Of a stretch of 64,000 nt of DNA, positions 19,757 to 31,930 are shown in pieces (position 1 is the stretch's first letter; the number at the start of each line of letters is the position of its first letter). The notes beneath the pieces were generated by a model, which searched no databases, was not told the origin of the DNA, and saw nothing but the letters and a program-made list of their open reading frames with translations. Source of the stretch: Flavobacteriaceae bacterium (lineage in GTDB: Bacteria; Bacteroidota; Bacteroidia; Flavobacteriales; Flavobacteriaceae); assembly GCA_013373385.1 (NCBI GenBank), contig JABXHX010000030.1, positions 1 to 64,000 on the forward strand, in the 5' to 3' direction. The position numbers were made by a program, and so were the translations under genes.

Positions 19757-20476
19757 TTATTTTGCACACACAACTTGATTGTGATATTTTAAATTTATTG
19801 TCTTATACTGCTCAATTGTTTTATCAACATAAGCTTTGTTATAAAAAGCTTTCAACTTTTTGAATTTAATGTTCATTTCTTTTAATGTTCCAAATTCAAT
19901 TTTATATTGTCCACTTCTCACACTTAAAATAAACTCATCATTCTGCGTTTTATGTATTCCAATAATCTCTTTTTTTAAAAAATTATCGGTTAAAATTACA
20001 TTGACAAAACGTGTAATTTCTTTTAAATTTTCTTTGTTTATTTTCCCTGTTACCAGAATTACTCTTGCAGAATAATTCTCTGACAATGGTACTACTACCC
20101 CTTGTTTATCAACATAGTATGACGAGTTATTTGTATTAACTCTAGCTACTGGCGTACGCTGCTTTACTATGGTTTTTAAAACCCCATCGATTGTAAAAAA
20201 AACTGTGGCTTGTTCTATATAGGGATTAGATTGCACAGTTTGCTCTAAACTTTGTAAATCTATAACAGATTTTGGTTGGTTTTTAACTGTAACATTATTT
20301 TGTATTAACAATTTATTAACCATAGTTTGAGTTAAAAAAAAGTTGTTTCCCTCTTTAAATTCTATTTCAATTTTCTTTACTCTTTTACTATAATTTTTTG
20401 CGGTAGAAAAACTATATAAAAAAGCTACAGTTATTAATAACACTATAGAAGTAAGATATGTTACTGCTTTTTTCAT
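19757..20476 (-). CDS. ftsQ: Cell division protein FtsQ-like
   Basis: Single TM, POTRA-like region, position between murC and ftsA. Confidence 0.85.
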   Translation of the reverse strand: MKKAVTYLTSIVLLITVAFLYSFSTAKNYSKRVKKIEIEFKEGNNFFLTQTMVNKLLIQNNVTVKNQPKSVIDLQSLEQTVQSNPYIEQATVFFTIDGVLKTIVKQRTPVARVNTNNSSYYVDKQGVVVPLSENYSARVILVTGKINKENLKEITRFVNVILTDNFLKKEIIGIHKTQNDEFILSVRSGQYKIEFGTLKEMNIKFKKLKAFYNKAYVDKTIEQYKTINLKYHNQVVCAK

Positions 20477-21823
20477 TTAGTTAATTAGTTTAGATTTTAA
20501 AGTATTTACCACATTACCTACCATATTTCCAATATCTCCTGCCCCAAGCATAACTACTATTTTTGCCGAGGCCTTTTCTATTTCTTTTACCAATTGATTT
20601 TCTGCAACCAATTTTTTATTTTTTTGAGTGATTTTATCTAACAACCATGTTGAGTTTACACCATGTATGGGTGTTTCTCTGGCTGGATAAATATCTAGTA
20701 ACAAAACTTCATCAAACTTAGAAAGTGTAGACGCAAAATCGTCTGCAAAATCTTTGGTTCTACTAAATAAATGCGGTTGAAAAATTACCAGTACTTTTTC
20801 TTCAGGATACATTTCTCTAACCGATTTTTCTACTGCATTAATTTCTGTTGGATGATGCGCATAATCATCTATCAATACTAAATTCGGAGTATTTATTTTA
20901 TACGAAAATCTTCGTTGCACTCCTTTAAATGTACTTAATTGTTGTTTTATTGTTTCTAGCGGAACACCAAATTCATTTGCCATTGCCAAAGCCGCTAACG
21001 CATTCATTATATTGTGTTTACCTGGTAAATAAAAAACGATGTCTTTTATAGTTTCTGTGGGTGTTTGCACATCAAAAACATAGTTTCCTTTGTTAATTTT
21101 TAAGTTGTATGCCTTATAATCAGCTGTTTCATTGATTGCATAAGTCAACCCTTTTATAGGCAGTCCTTTGGCTACAATTAGCGTATCAGACACCTTGGCA
21201 GCAAACTCATTAAAAGATTCTACCAATGCATCATGCGCTCCATAAATATCTAAATGATCTGCATCCATAGAAGTAATACATGCAATATTGGGTGACAATT
21301 GTAAAAAAGAGCGATCAAACTCGTCTGCTTCTACAACCGACACATTATCTTCTCCTAAGATTAAATTAGAGTTGTAATTTTCTGCAATTCCACCTAAAAA
21401 AGAAGTTGCTTTTACAGGTTGCATGATGTGCCCTAAGATAGATGAAGTGGTTGTTTTTCCATGAGTGCCTGCAACCGCTAGGCAGGTTGTATTTTTAGTA
21501 ATAACTCCTAAAATTTCTGCTCTTTTTAACACCGTAAAGTTAGCTTTTACCAAATAGTTAAACTCTAGGTGATCTTTAGGAATTGCTGGTGTATACACCA
21601 CCAATGTTTTTTTGGTGTCTAAAAATGAAATTGGAATGTTTTTAACCGCATCTTCAAAATGAATAGCGATACCTAATTCTTGCAACGAATCTGTAATGTT
21701 AGTCTGAGTTTTATCATAGCCCGCAACATTTTTTCCATTCGCAGCAAAATAACGCGCCAACGCACTCATACCAATCCCTCCGATTCCTATAAAATAAATA
21801 TTATGTATTACATTTAAATTCAC
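20477..21823 (-). CDS. murC: UDP-N-acetylmuramate--L-alanine ligase
   Basis: [37 protein letters not shown]. Confidence 0.97.
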   Translation of the reverse strand: MNLNVIHNIYFIGIGGIGMSALARYFAANGKNVAGYDKTQTNITDSLQELGIAIHFEDAVKNIPISFLDTKKTLVVYTPAIPKDHLEFNYLVKANFTVLKRAEILGVITKNTTCLAVAGTHGKTTTSSILGHIMQPVKATSFLGGIAENYNSNLILGEDNVSVVEADEFDRSFLQLSPNIACITSMDADHLDIYGAHDALVESFNEFAAKVSDTLIVAKGLPIKGLTYAINETADYKAYNLKINKGNYVFDVQTPTETIKDIVFYLPGKHNIMNALAALAMANEFGVPLETIKQQLSTFKGVQRRFSYKINTPNLVLIDDYAHHPTEINAVEKSVREMYPEEKVLVIFQPHLFSRTKDFADDFASTLSKFDEVLLLDIYPARETPIHGVNSTWLLDKITQKNKKLVAENQLVKEIEKASAKIVVMLGAGDIGNMVGNVVNTLKSKLIN

Positions 21824-22914
21824 TTTCTTACTAATTTTTCTATTTCATTTACAATCTGACTCGTTGCATTTGGCAGCGCCAACTCTTTTATATTTTCTGA
21901 TAAACTTTCTTGTTTTCCTTTGTCTTTTAACAAGGTTTCAAAAACTATCGGAAATGTTTCTAACTCACTTTCTTGAACTAAAATCGCTGCATGTTTATCG
22001 GCTATTGATTTTGCATTTTTTGTTTGATGGTCTTCAGCAACATTGGGAGACGGAATAAAGATGGTTGGTTTACCAACGATACATAATTCTGATGCTGAAC
22101 TTGCACCTGCCCTGGAAATGATGAAATCTGCTGCTGCATACGCCAAATCCATTCTGCTTAAAAACTGATGTACTTGCACATTAGGTGACTCATTGTATTT
22201 TTCATATTCATCAACATACAGTTTTCCGCATTGCCAAATAAGCTGAACATTTTGTAATTGAAAAAACGCTATTTGACTTTCTATTAACTGATTTATTTTT
22301 CTTGCCCCTAAACTTCCTCCTAAAATCAATACGGTTTTTTTACTTTTATCTAGCTTGAAATAGCTGATGGCTTCAGCTGTTTTATTGTGAATTGATAATA
22401 AATCTTGACGTACTGGATTACCTGTTTTTACAATTTTAGCTATCGGAAAAAATCGTTCTAAATTGTCATAAGCCACACAAATTTTGTCTGCTTTTTTAGC
22501 TAATAATTTATTGGTGATCCCTGGATATGAATTTTGCTCTTGAATCAGCGTCGGAATTCCTCTTCTACTTGCTACAAGCAAGGTTGGTCCACTTGCAAAG
22601 CCTCCTGTACCTATCACTACATCTGGTTTAAATTTTCTAATGATAGTACTTGCTTTAAAAAGACTACTGAGAAGTTTAAACGGAAAAGAAAGATTTTTTG
22701 CTGTTATTTTTCTTTGGATTCCTGAAATCCATAAGCCTTTTATTTCATAACCAGCTTGAGGCACTTTCTCCATTTCCATTTTATCTTTTGCACCAACAAA
22801 CAAAAATGTTGCATCTGGATATCGCAACTTTAATTCATTTGCAATCGCAATCGCCGGATAAATATGTCCGCCTGTTCCACCACCACTTATCAATATGTTA
22901 ACCGGTTGCTTCAT
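21820..22914 (-). CDS. murG: UDP-N-acetylglucosamine transferase MurG
   Basis: [42 protein letters not shown]. Confidence 0.97.
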   Translation of the reverse strand: MKQPVNILISGGGTGGHIYPAIAIANELKLRYPDATFLFVGAKDKMEMEKVPQAGYEIKGLWISGIQRKITAKNLSFPFKLLSSLFKASTIIRKFKPDVVIGTGGFASGPTLLVASRRGIPTLIQEQNSYPGITNKLLAKKADKICVAYDNLERFFPIAKIVKTGNPVRQDLLSIHNKTAEAISYFKLDKSKKTVLILGGSLGARKINQLIESQIAFFQLQNVQLIWQCGKLYVDEYEKYNESPNVQVHQFLSRMDLAYAAADFIISRAGASSASELCIVGKPTIFIPSPNVAEDHQTKNAKSIADKHAAILVQESELETFPIVFETLLKDKGKQESLSENIKELALPNATSQIVNEIEKLVRK

Positions 22915-22944
22915 AGAGTCTTTGTTCTTTTTAGATTGTTCTTT

Positions 22945-24135
22945 TTAATCCAATGTTTCATGTAAAATATCTAAAGGATTATCATCTAAAATTGTTTCTT
23001 CTGTTTCGTCTTTGGTAGCGCTTACACTAAGTATCATACCAAGTGCAAAACACGTCATCCAAATAGAGGTTCCTCCACTACTTATCAGTGGTAATGTTTG
23101 TCCGGTTACAGGAAATAAATTACTGGCAACCGCCATGTTTATCATAGCTTGAAAAATAATTGGAATTCCAACTCCAATAACCAACAATGTTGCAAAAATT
23201 GTATTTGCTTTTTTTGCTGCGATTAATATTCTAAAGAGCAATAAAAAGTAAATAAAGATGACTGAAAATGCACCTACCAATCCAAATTCTTCTACAATAA
23301 TTGCATAAATAAAATCTGATGAAGATTGTGGTAAAAAGTTTTTTTGCACACTTTTTCCCGGGCCTTTCCCTGTTAATCCACCAGTAGCAATAGCAATCTT
23401 TGCTTTGGTTACTTGATAACCTTCTTCTAAATTACCTTTAGAAAAGTTTTCTATTCTACTTTGCCAAGTAGAAACACGGTTTGGCATAGCATCGGGAAAT
23501 GCTTTTGCCGTTAATATAAATAAGGTCAATACTAAAGCGCTAGCTCCTAAAATGTATCCAATATATTTTAATGGATATCCACCAATAAACCCAAGTAACA
23601 CTACCATAAAGAAGATGATAGCTGTGGTAGAAAAATTTGCTGGTAATATAAGCATCAGAATGATTCCTACTGGTAACCATAGCTGCCATAAACTTTCTTT
23701 AAATGCTATTTTTTTTTCTTTATTTTTTGCCAAATACCTAGCTACATATACCATAACAATTACTCCTGCTAAGGTTGATGTTTGAAAACCTACACCTACA
23801 AAAGGAATACGAATCCATCTACTTGCGTTGGCTCCACCAATGGTGGTTCCTTGAGAAAGTGTATATATTAATAAGATAACAACTACTGGTAACATAAGCA
23901 CAGAACCACCACTAAAATATCTGTACGGAATTTTATGTACACCATAAATAATAATAAAGCCCATAATTAATAAAACCATATGCTTTATTAGGTATCCAAA
24001 AGTTGAACCCGAGCCTACAACATATACTAAGTTTGTACTAGCACTATACACTGGCATAAATGAAAATACCGCAAGTACTGCAACGATTGCCCAAATGGTC
24101 TTATCGCCTTTGATATGTTTAAATAGGTGTTGCAT
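22945..24135 (-). CDS. ftsW: Lipid II polymerase/division protein FtsW
   Basis: SEDS family, PLISSGGTS motif, multi-TM. Confidence 0.96.
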   Translation of the reverse strand: MQHLFKHIKGDKTIWAIVAVLAVFSFMPVYSASTNLVYVVGSGSTFGYLIKHMVLLIMGFIIIYGVHKIPYRYFSGGSVLMLPVVVILLIYTLSQGTTIGGANASRWIRIPFVGVGFQTSTLAGVIVMVYVARYLAKNKEKKIAFKESLWQLWLPVGIILMLILPANFSTTAIIFFMVVLLGFIGGYPLKYIGYILGASALVLTLFILTAKAFPDAMPNRVSTWQSRIENFSKGNLEEGYQVTKAKIAIATGGLTGKGPGKSVQKNFLPQSSSDFIYAIIVEEFGLVGAFSVIFIYFLLLFRILIAAKKANTIFATLLVIGVGIPIIFQAMINMAVASNLFPVTGQTLPLISSGGTSIWMTCFALGMILSVSATKDETEETILDDNPLDILHETLD

Positions 24136-24138
24136 ATA

Positions 24139-25476
24139 TTATAAGATTGCTCTTACTGCTTTTTTAAATTGTCTACCTCTGTCTTCGTAGTTATCAAATA
24201 AATCGAAGCTTGCACATGCAGGAGACAACAATACATTATCACCTTCTACTGCCAATTTTGCTGCTACTTTAACAGCTTCTTCTGCACCTGCTGTTTCTAC
24301 AATTACTTCTACCACGTTTTGAAATGTTTCAATAATTTTTTTGCTATCTACCCCTAAGCAAACAATAGCTTTTACTTTTTCTCTTACCAGAGGCATCAAA
24401 TCGTGATAGTCATTTCCTTTATCAACTCCACCAACAATCCAAACTGTTGGATTGCTCATACACTCTAATGCATAAAATGTAGCATTTACATTGGTTGCTT
24501 TAGAATCGTTAATATATTGCACACCTTTTACTTTTTGCACATTTTCTAAACGATGTTCTGCGCCTTCAAAATTTGAAAGACTTTCTTTTATGGTTTGCTT
24601 CCTTACTTTAAGCAATTGGGCTGCCATAGCAGATGCCATGGCATTTTTTACATTGTGCTTACCTTGTATTGTTAAATTTGATAGTGGCATATTAAACTGT
24701 TCTGTATTAATTTTTATATGTATTTTATTCTCTTTTATAAATGCTCCAAATTCTAATTCTTTTTCTGCTGAAAAGGGAAGAAGTTGTGCTTCTGTTGTAT
24801 TTTTTTGCAACCAATCTACTGATGCCGTATCGTCTGCATCGTAAATCAGATAATCTTTCGCTGTTTGATTTTTTGTTATTCTAAATTTTGATTGGACATA
24901 GTTGTTAAAGTCGTATTCATATCTATCTAAATGATCTGGCGTTATATTGGTAATAATTGCAATATGTGGACTAAATTTTTCAATTCCGTCTAACTGAAAA
25001 CTACTTAATTCAAGTACATACGTGTTGTATTCTTGCTGTGCTACTTGCTGCGCAAAACTATCGCCAATATTACCTGCTACACCTACATTTAACTTTGCTT
25101 GTTTTAACACGTGGTGCGTCAACAACGTAGTGGTTGTTTTACCATTTGAACCCGTGACACCTACAATGGTTGCGTTGGTAAATTGACTAGCAAATTCAAT
25201 CTCAGAAATTACAGGAATGCGTAAGCTTTTTAGTTTTTGCACAAGGGCTACTTTCTCTGGAATTCCTGGGCTTTTCATCACCACGTCTGCATTTAAAATG
25301 TTAGCTTCTGTATGATAATTTTCTTCAAATGCTATCTCATTATGTAAAAGAACTTCTTTGTATTTTTGAGCAATACTTCCTTTATCAGAAACAAATACTT
25401 CGTAGTTTTTTTGTTTCGCCAAGATTGCAGTTCCTACACCGCTTTCTCCTCCTCCTAACACAACAATTTTTTTCAT
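24139..25476 (-). CDS. murD: UDP-N-acetylmuramoyl-L-alanine--D-glutamate ligase
   Basis: VTGSNGKTTTTLLTHH, VWIVGGVDKGNDY, LLSPACASFDLF. Confidence 0.97.
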   Translation of the reverse strand: MKKIVVLGGGESGVGTAILAKQKNYEVFVSDKGSIAQKYKEVLLHNEIAFEENYHTEANILNADVVMKSPGIPEKVALVQKLKSLRIPVISEIEFASQFTNATIVGVTGSNGKTTTTLLTHHVLKQAKLNVGVAGNIGDSFAQQVAQQEYNTYVLELSSFQLDGIEKFSPHIAIITNITPDHLDRYEYDFNNYVQSKFRITKNQTAKDYLIYDADDTASVDWLQKNTTEAQLLPFSAEKELEFGAFIKENKIHIKINTEQFNMPLSNLTIQGKHNVKNAMASAMAAQLLKVRKQTIKESLSNFEGAEHRLENVQKVKGVQYINDSKATNVNATFYALECMSNPTVWIVGGVDKGNDYHDLMPLVREKVKAIVCLGVDSKKIIETFQNVVEVIVETAGAEEAVKVAAKLAVEGDNVLLSPACASFDLFDNYEDRGRQFKKAVRAIL

Positions 25477-25477
25477 G

Positions 25478-26704
25478 CTATCTCATTTTCAATGTTGCTA
25501 TTGTAAACACCGCTAACAAGATTCCGACTATCCAAAATCTCACTACAATTTTACTTTCGTGATATCCAGATTTTTGATAGTGGTGATGTAACGGCGACAT
25601 TTTAAATATGCGTCTACCTTCACCAAATTTTTTCCGTGTATATTTAAAATATCCTACTTGTAACATTACCGATAGGTTTTCAACAACAAAAATTCCAGCC
25701 AAAACAACCAACAACAATTCCTTTCTAATTGCTATAGCAATAACTGCTATAATTCCGCCAATTGTCAAACTACCAGTATCTCCCATAAATACTTGAGCTG
25801 GATATGTGTTGTACCAAAGAAACCCTATCAACGCACCTGCAAATGCTAAAATGTACACCGTCATTTCTCCTGAATTTGGGATGTACATTACATCTAAATA
25901 ATCTGCAAAAATGATATTACCAGAAACCCAGGCAAACACCCCTAGTGTGACCACTATTATTGCCGAAGAACCTGCTGCTAAACCGTCAATTCCGTCAGTT
26001 AAATTAGCTCCGTTAGAAACCCCTGTCACAATAAAAACCACAATAAAAATAAAAACTACCCATGCGTACTTTTTATAACCCTTACCTAAAAAGGTTAATG
26101 CTTTAGAATAATCTAATTCGTTATTTTTAAAAAAAGGAATGGTTGTTTTTGTAGACTTAACTGCTTTATCAAACACTTTCTTTTTTCCGTTTTGTTGCAC
26201 AATTTGTTGCTCAACTGGCAATTGCTCTTTAATGGTTACTTCTGGGTGGAAGTAAAGCATTGAGCCAACGATTAATCCTAATCCAACTTGGCCCAATACT
26301 TTGAACTTGCCACTTAACCCCCCTTTATCTTTTTTAAACACCTTTATATAATCGTCTAAAAAGCCAATAAAACCCATCCAAACGGTTGTAATTAACAATA
26401 TAATGATGTAAATATTTTCTAATTTTGAAAGAAGAATTACCGGAATTAAAGTTGCCAGAATAATAATGATTCCGCCCATTGTTGGAGTTCCCGATTTTTG
26501 AGCTTGACCTTCTAAACCAAGATCTCTTACGGTTTCTCCTACTTGTTGTTTCCTTAAAAAGTTAATAATTCTTTTTCCGTAAATGCTAGATATCAATAAA
26601 GAAACAATGAATGCCATTGCTGCACGAAACGTGATAAACTGAAACAAACTTGCTCCAGGTAAATTAAATTGGTTCTCTAAATATTCGAATAAATAATATA
26701 GCAT
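25478..26704 (-). CDS. mraY: Phospho-N-acetylmuramoyl-pentapeptide transferase
   Basis: [41 protein letters not shown]. Confidence 0.97.
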   Translation of the reverse strand: MLYYLFEYLENQFNLPGASLFQFITFRAAMAFIVSLLISSIYGKRIINFLRKQQVGETVRDLGLEGQAQKSGTPTMGGIIIILATLIPVILLSKLENIYIIILLITTVWMGFIGFLDDYIKVFKKDKGGLSGKFKVLGQVGLGLIVGSMLYFHPEVTIKEQLPVEQQIVQQNGKKKVFDKAVKSTKTTIPFFKNNELDYSKALTFLGKGYKKYAWVVFIFIVVFIVTGVSNGANLTDGIDGLAAGSSAIIVVTLGVFAWVSGNIIFADYLDVMYIPNSGEMTVYILAFAGALIGFLWYNTYPAQVFMGDTGSLTIGGIIAVIAIAIRKELLLVVLAGIFVVENLSVMLQVGYFKYTRKKFGEGRRIFKMSPLHHHYQKSGYHESKIVVRFWIVGILLAVFTIATLKMR

Positions 26705-26709
26705 TCTTC

Positions 26710-28173
26710 TTATTTGTTTAATTGATTAAAACATGCTGTTACAACTTCTAAATCATCAAAATGAAATCGTTCTCCATTTATTTCTTGATAATTCTCATGT
26801 CCTTTTCCTGCAATCAAAATCACATCTCCGCTTTCAGATAGTTTGCACGCTGTTTTAATAGCTTGCTTTCTATCTACAATAGCTAATGTTTTGCCAATAT
26901 TCTCTTTTGCAACGCCAATCTCCATTTCGTCAATAATTGTCTGCGCATCTTCTGTTCTTGGGTTGTCTGAAGTAAAAATTGCTTGATTGCTTAACTGAGA
27001 AGCAATCATGGCCATCTTTGGTCTTTTACTTTTATCTCTATCACCTCCACAACCAACAACCGTAATTATTTTTTCTGTTGATTGTTTGATGTCTGTAATG
27101 GTTTCTAATACATTTTTTAAAGCATCTGGCGTATGGGCATAATCTACAATTGCTATAATGCCTGATTTTGAAATTGCATACTGAAACCTACCACTAACAC
27201 TTTCTAGTTCACTCACTAAACGCAAGACTTCCATATGCTCTAATCCGCAGGTATCTGCTACACCTACTATTGCCAGTAAATTATAAGCATTAAACGTTCC
27301 AATTAATTTTGACCATACTTCTACTCCGTTAACAGTCAACAATGTGCCCGACATACTCTTCTCTAAAACCCTTCCTTTGTAATCTGCCAAGGTTTTTAGC
27401 GCATAGGTTTTTTTGGATGCTTTTGTATTCTGTAGCATCACATTTCCGTTTTTATCATCTACATTTACCAAAGCAAAAGCCGATGCTGGTAATGAATCAA
27501 AAAATGCTTTTTTTACATCTCTATACGCCGCAAATGAATTGTGGTAATCTAAATGATCATGCGATAGATTTGTAAACACACCACCTTCAAAACACAATCC
27601 ATGTGTTCTTTTTTGATGGATTCCATGTGAGCTTACCTCCATAAAACAATAAGTTACTCCTGCATCAACCATTTGCTTTAGATACGAATTGATGGTAACA
27701 GAATCTGGCGTTGTATGTGTAGTAGTATATTCTTGCGTATTTACCAGTATTTTCACCGTTGATAACAAGCCTACTTTATGCCCTGCCTTTTTAAACAATT
27801 GATATAATAATGAAGCAATGGTGGTTTTTCCGTTAGTACCTGTAACTCCGATAAGCTTTAATTTTGACGACGGAACATCAAAGAAATTTGATGCCATTAT
27901 TGCCAATGCACTATTCGAATCTTTTACCACAACATAGGTAACAGCATCTACCAATTGCACAGGTAAATCTTCGCAAACTATACTTGTAGCACCTAAAGAA
28001 ATGGCCTTTTCTATAAATAAATGCCCGTTTACAGTAACGCCTTTTTGCGCAACAAAACAATCTCCTTGCTGTATTTTCCTAGAATCAAACTGAATAGCAT
28101 TTACAGAAACATCCGTATTCCCTACAATGTGTTCTAGCGAAACTTTATACAATATGTCTTTTAAATTCTTCAA
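26710..28173 (-). CDS. murE: UDP-N-acetylmuramoyl-tripeptide synthetase MurE
   Basis: [43 protein letters not shown]. Confidence 0.96.
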   Translation of the reverse strand: MKNLKDILYKVSLEHIVGNTDVSVNAIQFDSRKIQQGDCFVAQKGVTVNGHLFIEKAISLGATSIVCEDLPVQLVDAVTYVVVKDSNSALAIMASNFFDVPSSKLKLIGVTGTNGKTTIASLLYQLFKKAGHKVGLLSTVKILVNTQEYTTTHTTPDSVTINSYLKQMVDAGVTYCFMEVSSHGIHQKRTHGLCFEGGVFTNLSHDHLDYHNSFAAYRDVKKAFFDSLPASAFALVNVDDKNGNVMLQNTKASKKTYALKTLADYKGRVLEKSMSGTLLTVNGVEVWSKLIGTFNAYNLLAIVGVADTCGLEHMEVLRLVSELESVSGRFQYAISKSGIIAIVDYAHTPDALKNVLETITDIKQSTEKIITVVGCGGDRDKSKRPKMAMIASQLSNQAIFTSDNPRTEDAQTIIDEMEIGVAKENIGKTLAIVDRKQAIKTACKLSESGDVILIAGKGHENYQEINGERFHFDDLEVVTACFNQLNK

Positions 28174-28178
28174 CAGCT

Positions 28179-30200
28179 TTACATTAATTTTAAAAGAATT
28201 ACATCTCCTTTTTTAAAAGAAGCTCCCTTTCTTATAGATTGTTTTTCCACTTTCCCTGCTCCTTCAAACTTTACTCTCATACCTAAGTTTTCTAGTAGCG
28301 AAACTGCATCCATACCAGACATACCTTTTACATCTGGAACTGCTTTTGTTTCTTTTTGTAACTTTTTATAATAGGCTTGATAATTTTTATCTATTGTTTC
28401 TACTGGTGGATTATCTGTTACTTGCTGCACATCAAACGGTGTTGTTGTATAAATTTTTTGAGCAATTTCTTTAAACACTGGTGCTGCAACGGTTGCTCCG
28501 TAATAACCTTTCTTTTTATTTGGTTCGTGTATCACAACTATACAAGAATACTTTGGTTTATCAGCCGGAAAAAATCCTGCAAATGATGCTACATATAGTT
28601 GATTGGAATAATGTCCTTTTATTACATTTCCTTCCTTGTCTGTGGTTTTATCTACCCACTTTTTTGCAGTTCCTGTTTTACCTGCCATTGAAAAATATGG
28701 AGAATAGATGTTATCTGCTGTTCCTTTTTTCACAACATTTTCCATTACTTTTCTTATCTTTTTTATCGTCTCCTGACTTGCAATTCTTTCTTTTAAAATT
28801 ACCCTTTCAAATACTTTTTCTGTTTTGTTTTGTACACGCAGCTCTTTAACAAACCTTGGTTTTATCATTCGTCCATCATTTGCTACAGCATTATAAAAAG
28901 TTAGCATTTGTAATGGTGTCATAGAAACTCCATAACCCCATGCCATCCATTCTAGTGAAATTTTATTCCACGGATTTCTTTTATTTCCTGGATAAGGAAT
29001 AAACGGCGTTCCTTCTCCTTTAATTTGTAGGCCTAATTTTTTATCTAAGCCAAAAGCTTTCATTTTGCTGATGAATTTCAGCGGATTCTTATCATAATGC
29101 TTACGAATAAGTTTCACAATTCCAACATTAGAAGAGACTTCAAAAACTCTTGCTGCCGATATTTTCCCATAACCACCTCTATGCGAATCTTCTACCTTAC
29201 TACCATGCAACCATAAAATTCCTTTTTCTGTATCCACTACCGTTGCTGTATCTATGACTTTATCATCTATTGCTGCCATTAAACTTGCTAGTTTAAATGT
29301 TGAGCCAGGTTCGTGCGATTCCCATACTGCATAATTTCTTTTTTCATAATATTTACCATTAGATGTTCTACCTAAATTAGCAATAGCTTTAATCTCTCCT
29401 GTAGCAGTTTCCATCACAATGGCACAACCGTGCTCTGCTTCAAAATATTCCATTTGACGCAACAAAGCATGATGGGTTATATCTTGGAAATTTACATCTA
29501 TAGTTGTGATGACATCTTTACCATTTATGGGTTCTTTTTCATTGACATCATTAATGGGTTTCCACTGTCCTTTTGCAATTTTTTGTTTCAATCTCCATCC
29601 ATTTTCTCCTTCTAAATATGCAGCAAAAGCTCCCTCAATCCCTGCTCCACCTCTATAATCATCATATCCAATTGTTCTTTCTGCAATTTTTCCAATGGGC
29701 TTTACTCGTACTGTTTTTTGCTCGGTTATAAATCCGCCTTTATAAGGACCGAGTTTAAAAATCGGAAATTGCTTAATCTTCATATAATCATTGTATCCCA
29801 AATTTCTTGCTATTAACAAATAACGATTCTTACGTTTGCGAGCATTACGCAATAGTTGTTGATAATAGGATGTAGGCTTTCCTAACAAACCTGACAAAGA
29901 CCTAGAAAGTGCTGTTACATTTTTCTCAAAAACAGCACTCTTTACCGCTACCAAATCCATTCTAATAGTATACTTATACATAGAAGTTGCTAACAAGTTG
30001 CCGTCTGCTGCGTATACATTTCCTCTGTTAGAAAAAATAGTATCGTATTTAATTGTTTGTTTTTTAGATTGCTTTCTATATTCATCTCCTTGGACATATT
30101 GTATATTTATTATTCGCACTACAATGACCAAGAAAAAAAGCGTCATTAAAGCAGTGACTATATATAGTTTGTTTAATATGCTCTTTTTTATGGTTGCCAA
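28179..30200 (-). CDS. ftsI: Penicillin-binding protein (FtsI/PBP3-like) with C-terminal PASTA domain
   Basis: Transpeptidase motifs PGSTFKLAS, SSN, AGKTGTAKK; PASTA-like VPDVKGMSGMDAVSLLENLGM. Confidence 0.94.
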   Translation of the reverse strand: MATIKKSILNKLYIVTALMTLFFLVIVVRIINIQYVQGDEYRKQSKKQTIKYDTIFSNRGNVYAADGNLLATSMYKYTIRMDLVAVKSAVFEKNVTALSRSLSGLLGKPTSYYQQLLRNARKRKNRYLLIARNLGYNDYMKIKQFPIFKLGPYKGGFITEQKTVRVKPIGKIAERTIGYDDYRGGAGIEGAFAAYLEGENGWRLKQKIAKGQWKPINDVNEKEPINGKDVITTIDVNFQDITHHALLRQMEYFEAEHGCAIVMETATGEIKAIANLGRTSNGKYYEKRNYAVWESHEPGSTFKLASLMAAIDDKVIDTATVVDTEKGILWLHGSKVEDSHRGGYGKISAARVFEVSSNVGIVKLIRKHYDKNPLKFISKMKAFGLDKKLGLQIKGEGTPFIPYPGNKRNPWNKISLEWMAWGYGVSMTPLQMLTFYNAVANDGRMIKPRFVKELRVQNKTEKVFERVILKERIASQETIKKIRKVMENVVKKGTADNIYSPYFSMAGKTGTAKKWVDKTTDKEGNVIKGHYSNQLYVASFAGFFPADKPKYSCIVVIHEPNKKKGYYGATVAAPVFKEIAQKIYTTTPFDVQQVTDNPPVETIDKNYQAYYKKLQKETKAVPDVKGMSGMDAVSLLENLGMRVKFEGAGKVEKQSIRKGASFKKGDVILLKLM

Positions 30201-30205
30201 GACGA

Positions 30206-30532
30206 TTACTTTTTTGTGATAATTTTTATTTTTTGAGGAGATGAATTTGAAGGTAAGACTCCTCGTTTCTCTACCTTTTCTCTAATATTGGATTCCATTT
30301 TCATCCGCATCAAAAAGGTTCCTGTATCAACATATTCTGCTTCTAATTCTCGTTTCTTTTTATTCAACGCCGCAATTTCTATTACTTTACTATCTACCCT
30401 ATGCGCACTAGAAATCATAAACAACAATAAGACAACTACAAAAAAGATGATACGCCAGTTTTTAAATGACGACGCATCTGTTAAAAAGCTTCCTCTTAAA
30501 ATATCGTATATGTTTCTTTTTACTCTTGGCAA
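30206..30532 (-). CDS. ftsL: FtsL-like cell division membrane protein
   Basis: 108 aa, single TM plus coiled-coil-like region, position between rsmH and ftsI. Confidence 0.82.
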   Translation of the reverse strand: MPRVKRNIYDILRGSFLTDASSFKNWRIIFFVVVLLLFMISSAHRVDSKVIEIAALNKKKRELEAEYVDTGTFLMRMKMESNIREKVEKRGVLPSNSSPQKIKIITKK

Positions 30533-30535
30533 TGT

Positions 30536-31435
30536 CTATTTATTTAAAGTTGCTACTCTCAATTTTGCACTTCTAGCTCTATTATTATTTTTTATTTCTG
30601 CAGGTGTTGGTATTATTAATTTTCCAACTTTTTTTAACGGCACATTAATATTTCCGTAAAAATCTTTTTCTGGCTCTCCACTAAACAATCCTGTTCTTAT
30701 AAATCTTTTTACCAATCTATCTTCTAAAGAATGATACGAGATGACACTCAATCTACCGTCTTCATTTAACAACTCTGGTATCTGGCTTAAAAATTCTTTC
30801 AACACTTCTAACTCTTGATTGACTTCTATTCTAATTGCCTGATAAATCTGAGCCAATATTTTATGTTCTTTTGCTTTCGGTAAATGCCTTTGCAAAACTT
30901 CTTTTAACTGAAAACTTGTTTCTATGTTGCTTACTAACCTTGCGTTAACAATATCTTTAGCCAAAGCTCTAGCATTTCTTAATTCTCCATATAAAAAAAG
31001 AATATCCGCTAATTGTTCTTCTTCATATTCATTCACTACATTCTTTGCAGACAATACCGCTTTTTGATCCATTCGCATATCTAAATCTGCATCAAAACGA
31101 GTAGAAAAACCTCTTTCTGCTGCATCAAATTGATGCGATGAGACACCCAAATCTGCCAAAACCCCATCCACTTTTTTTACTCTATAGAACTTTAAAAACC
31201 TTGAGATATATCTAAAGTTTTCCGCTATTAGCACAAACCTCTCGTCATCAATTTTATTTTGCTGTGCATCTGGATCTTGATCAAACGCAAACAGTCTTCC
31301 TTCTTTTCCCAATCGACTTAATATTTCTCGAGAATGACCACCTCCACCAAAAGTTACATCTACATATACCCCATCTGGTTTTATAGATAAAGCATCAACG
31401 CTCTCATACAACAATACTGGATTATGATAACTCAT
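30536..31435 (-). CDS. rsmH: 16S rRNA (cytosine(1402)-N(4))-methyltransferase
   Basis: YVDVTFGGGGHSREIL, GVLADLGVSSHQFD, ISYHSLEDRLVKRF. Confidence 0.97.
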   Translation of the reverse strand: MSYHNPVLLYESVDALSIKPDGVYVDVTFGGGGHSREILSRLGKEGRLFAFDQDPDAQQNKIDDERFVLIAENFRYISRFLKFYRVKKVDGVLADLGVSSHQFDAAERGFSTRFDADLDMRMDQKAVLSAKNVVNEYEEEQLADILFLYGELRNARALAKDIVNARLVSNIETSFQLKEVLQRHLPKAKEHKILAQIYQAIRIEVNQELEVLKEFLSQIPELLNEDGRLSVISYHSLEDRLVKRFIRTGLFSGEPEKDFYGNINVPLKKVGKLIIPTPAEIKNNNRARSAKLRVATLNK

Positions 31436-31889
31436 CCGCTTCTGTATTACCCATTACCTCTTCTGCTAATTCAGCAAAATCTAGCGCCGCATCATCAATG
31501 GCTTTTTCATAGTTATCCTTATCCCAAATCTCAATAATATTTACAGCAGACGACAATACTATTTGCTTTTGAATTCCTGCAAACTGACATAAATCCTTAG
31601 GAATCAACAATCTTCCAGAAGCATCTAACTCCACCACTTTTACCCCTGCAGTAAACCTCCTAATAAAATCGTTGTTCTTTTTAACAAAACGATTTAGCTT
31701 GTTAATCTTAGCCATCATCAAATTCCATTCTTGCATAGGATACAACTCTAAACAAGGCTGAAAAACAGCTCTCTTCACAACAAACCCTTCTGACACAACT
31801 GGCAGCAATTGCTTCTTTAAAGCTGACGAAAACATCACCCTTCCTTTAGCATCTGCCTTACACTCGTATGTTCCAATTAAGTTTATCAA
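31422..31889 (-). CDS. mraZ: Division/cell wall cluster transcriptional repressor MraZ
   Basis: Two AbrB-like halves (ECKADAKGRVMFSSALKK; VELDASGRLLIPKDL); head of dcw cluster. Confidence 0.95.
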   Translation of the reverse strand: MINLIGTYECKADAKGRVMFSSALKKQLLPVVSEGFVVKRAVFQPCLELYPMQEWNLMMAKINKLNRFVKKNNDFIRRFTAGVKVVELDASGRLLIPKDLCQFAGIQKQIVLSSAVNIIEIWDKDNYEKAIDDAALDFAELAEEVMGNTEADELS

Positions 31890-31917
31890 ACTACTTATTT
31901 CTTATTGCTGTGATTTT

Positions 31918-31925
31918 CAAAAATA
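31918..31925 (-). promoter_or_regulatory. Candidate -7 box (TATTTTTG) of the dcw/mraZ promoter
   Basis: Matches Bacteroidota TAnnTTTG; about 29 nt before the mraZ ATG. Confidence 0.5.
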
Positions 31926-31930
31926 TAAAA

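Noticed and set aside
24491-24844. 117-aa + strand ORF within murD
   Set aside because: Antisense shadow of murD
28481-28849. 122-aa + strand ORF within ftsI
   Set aside because: Antisense, low-complexity L/F-rich translation
30288-30659. 123-aa + strand ORF over ftsL/rsmH
   Set aside because: Antisense to two recognised dcw genes
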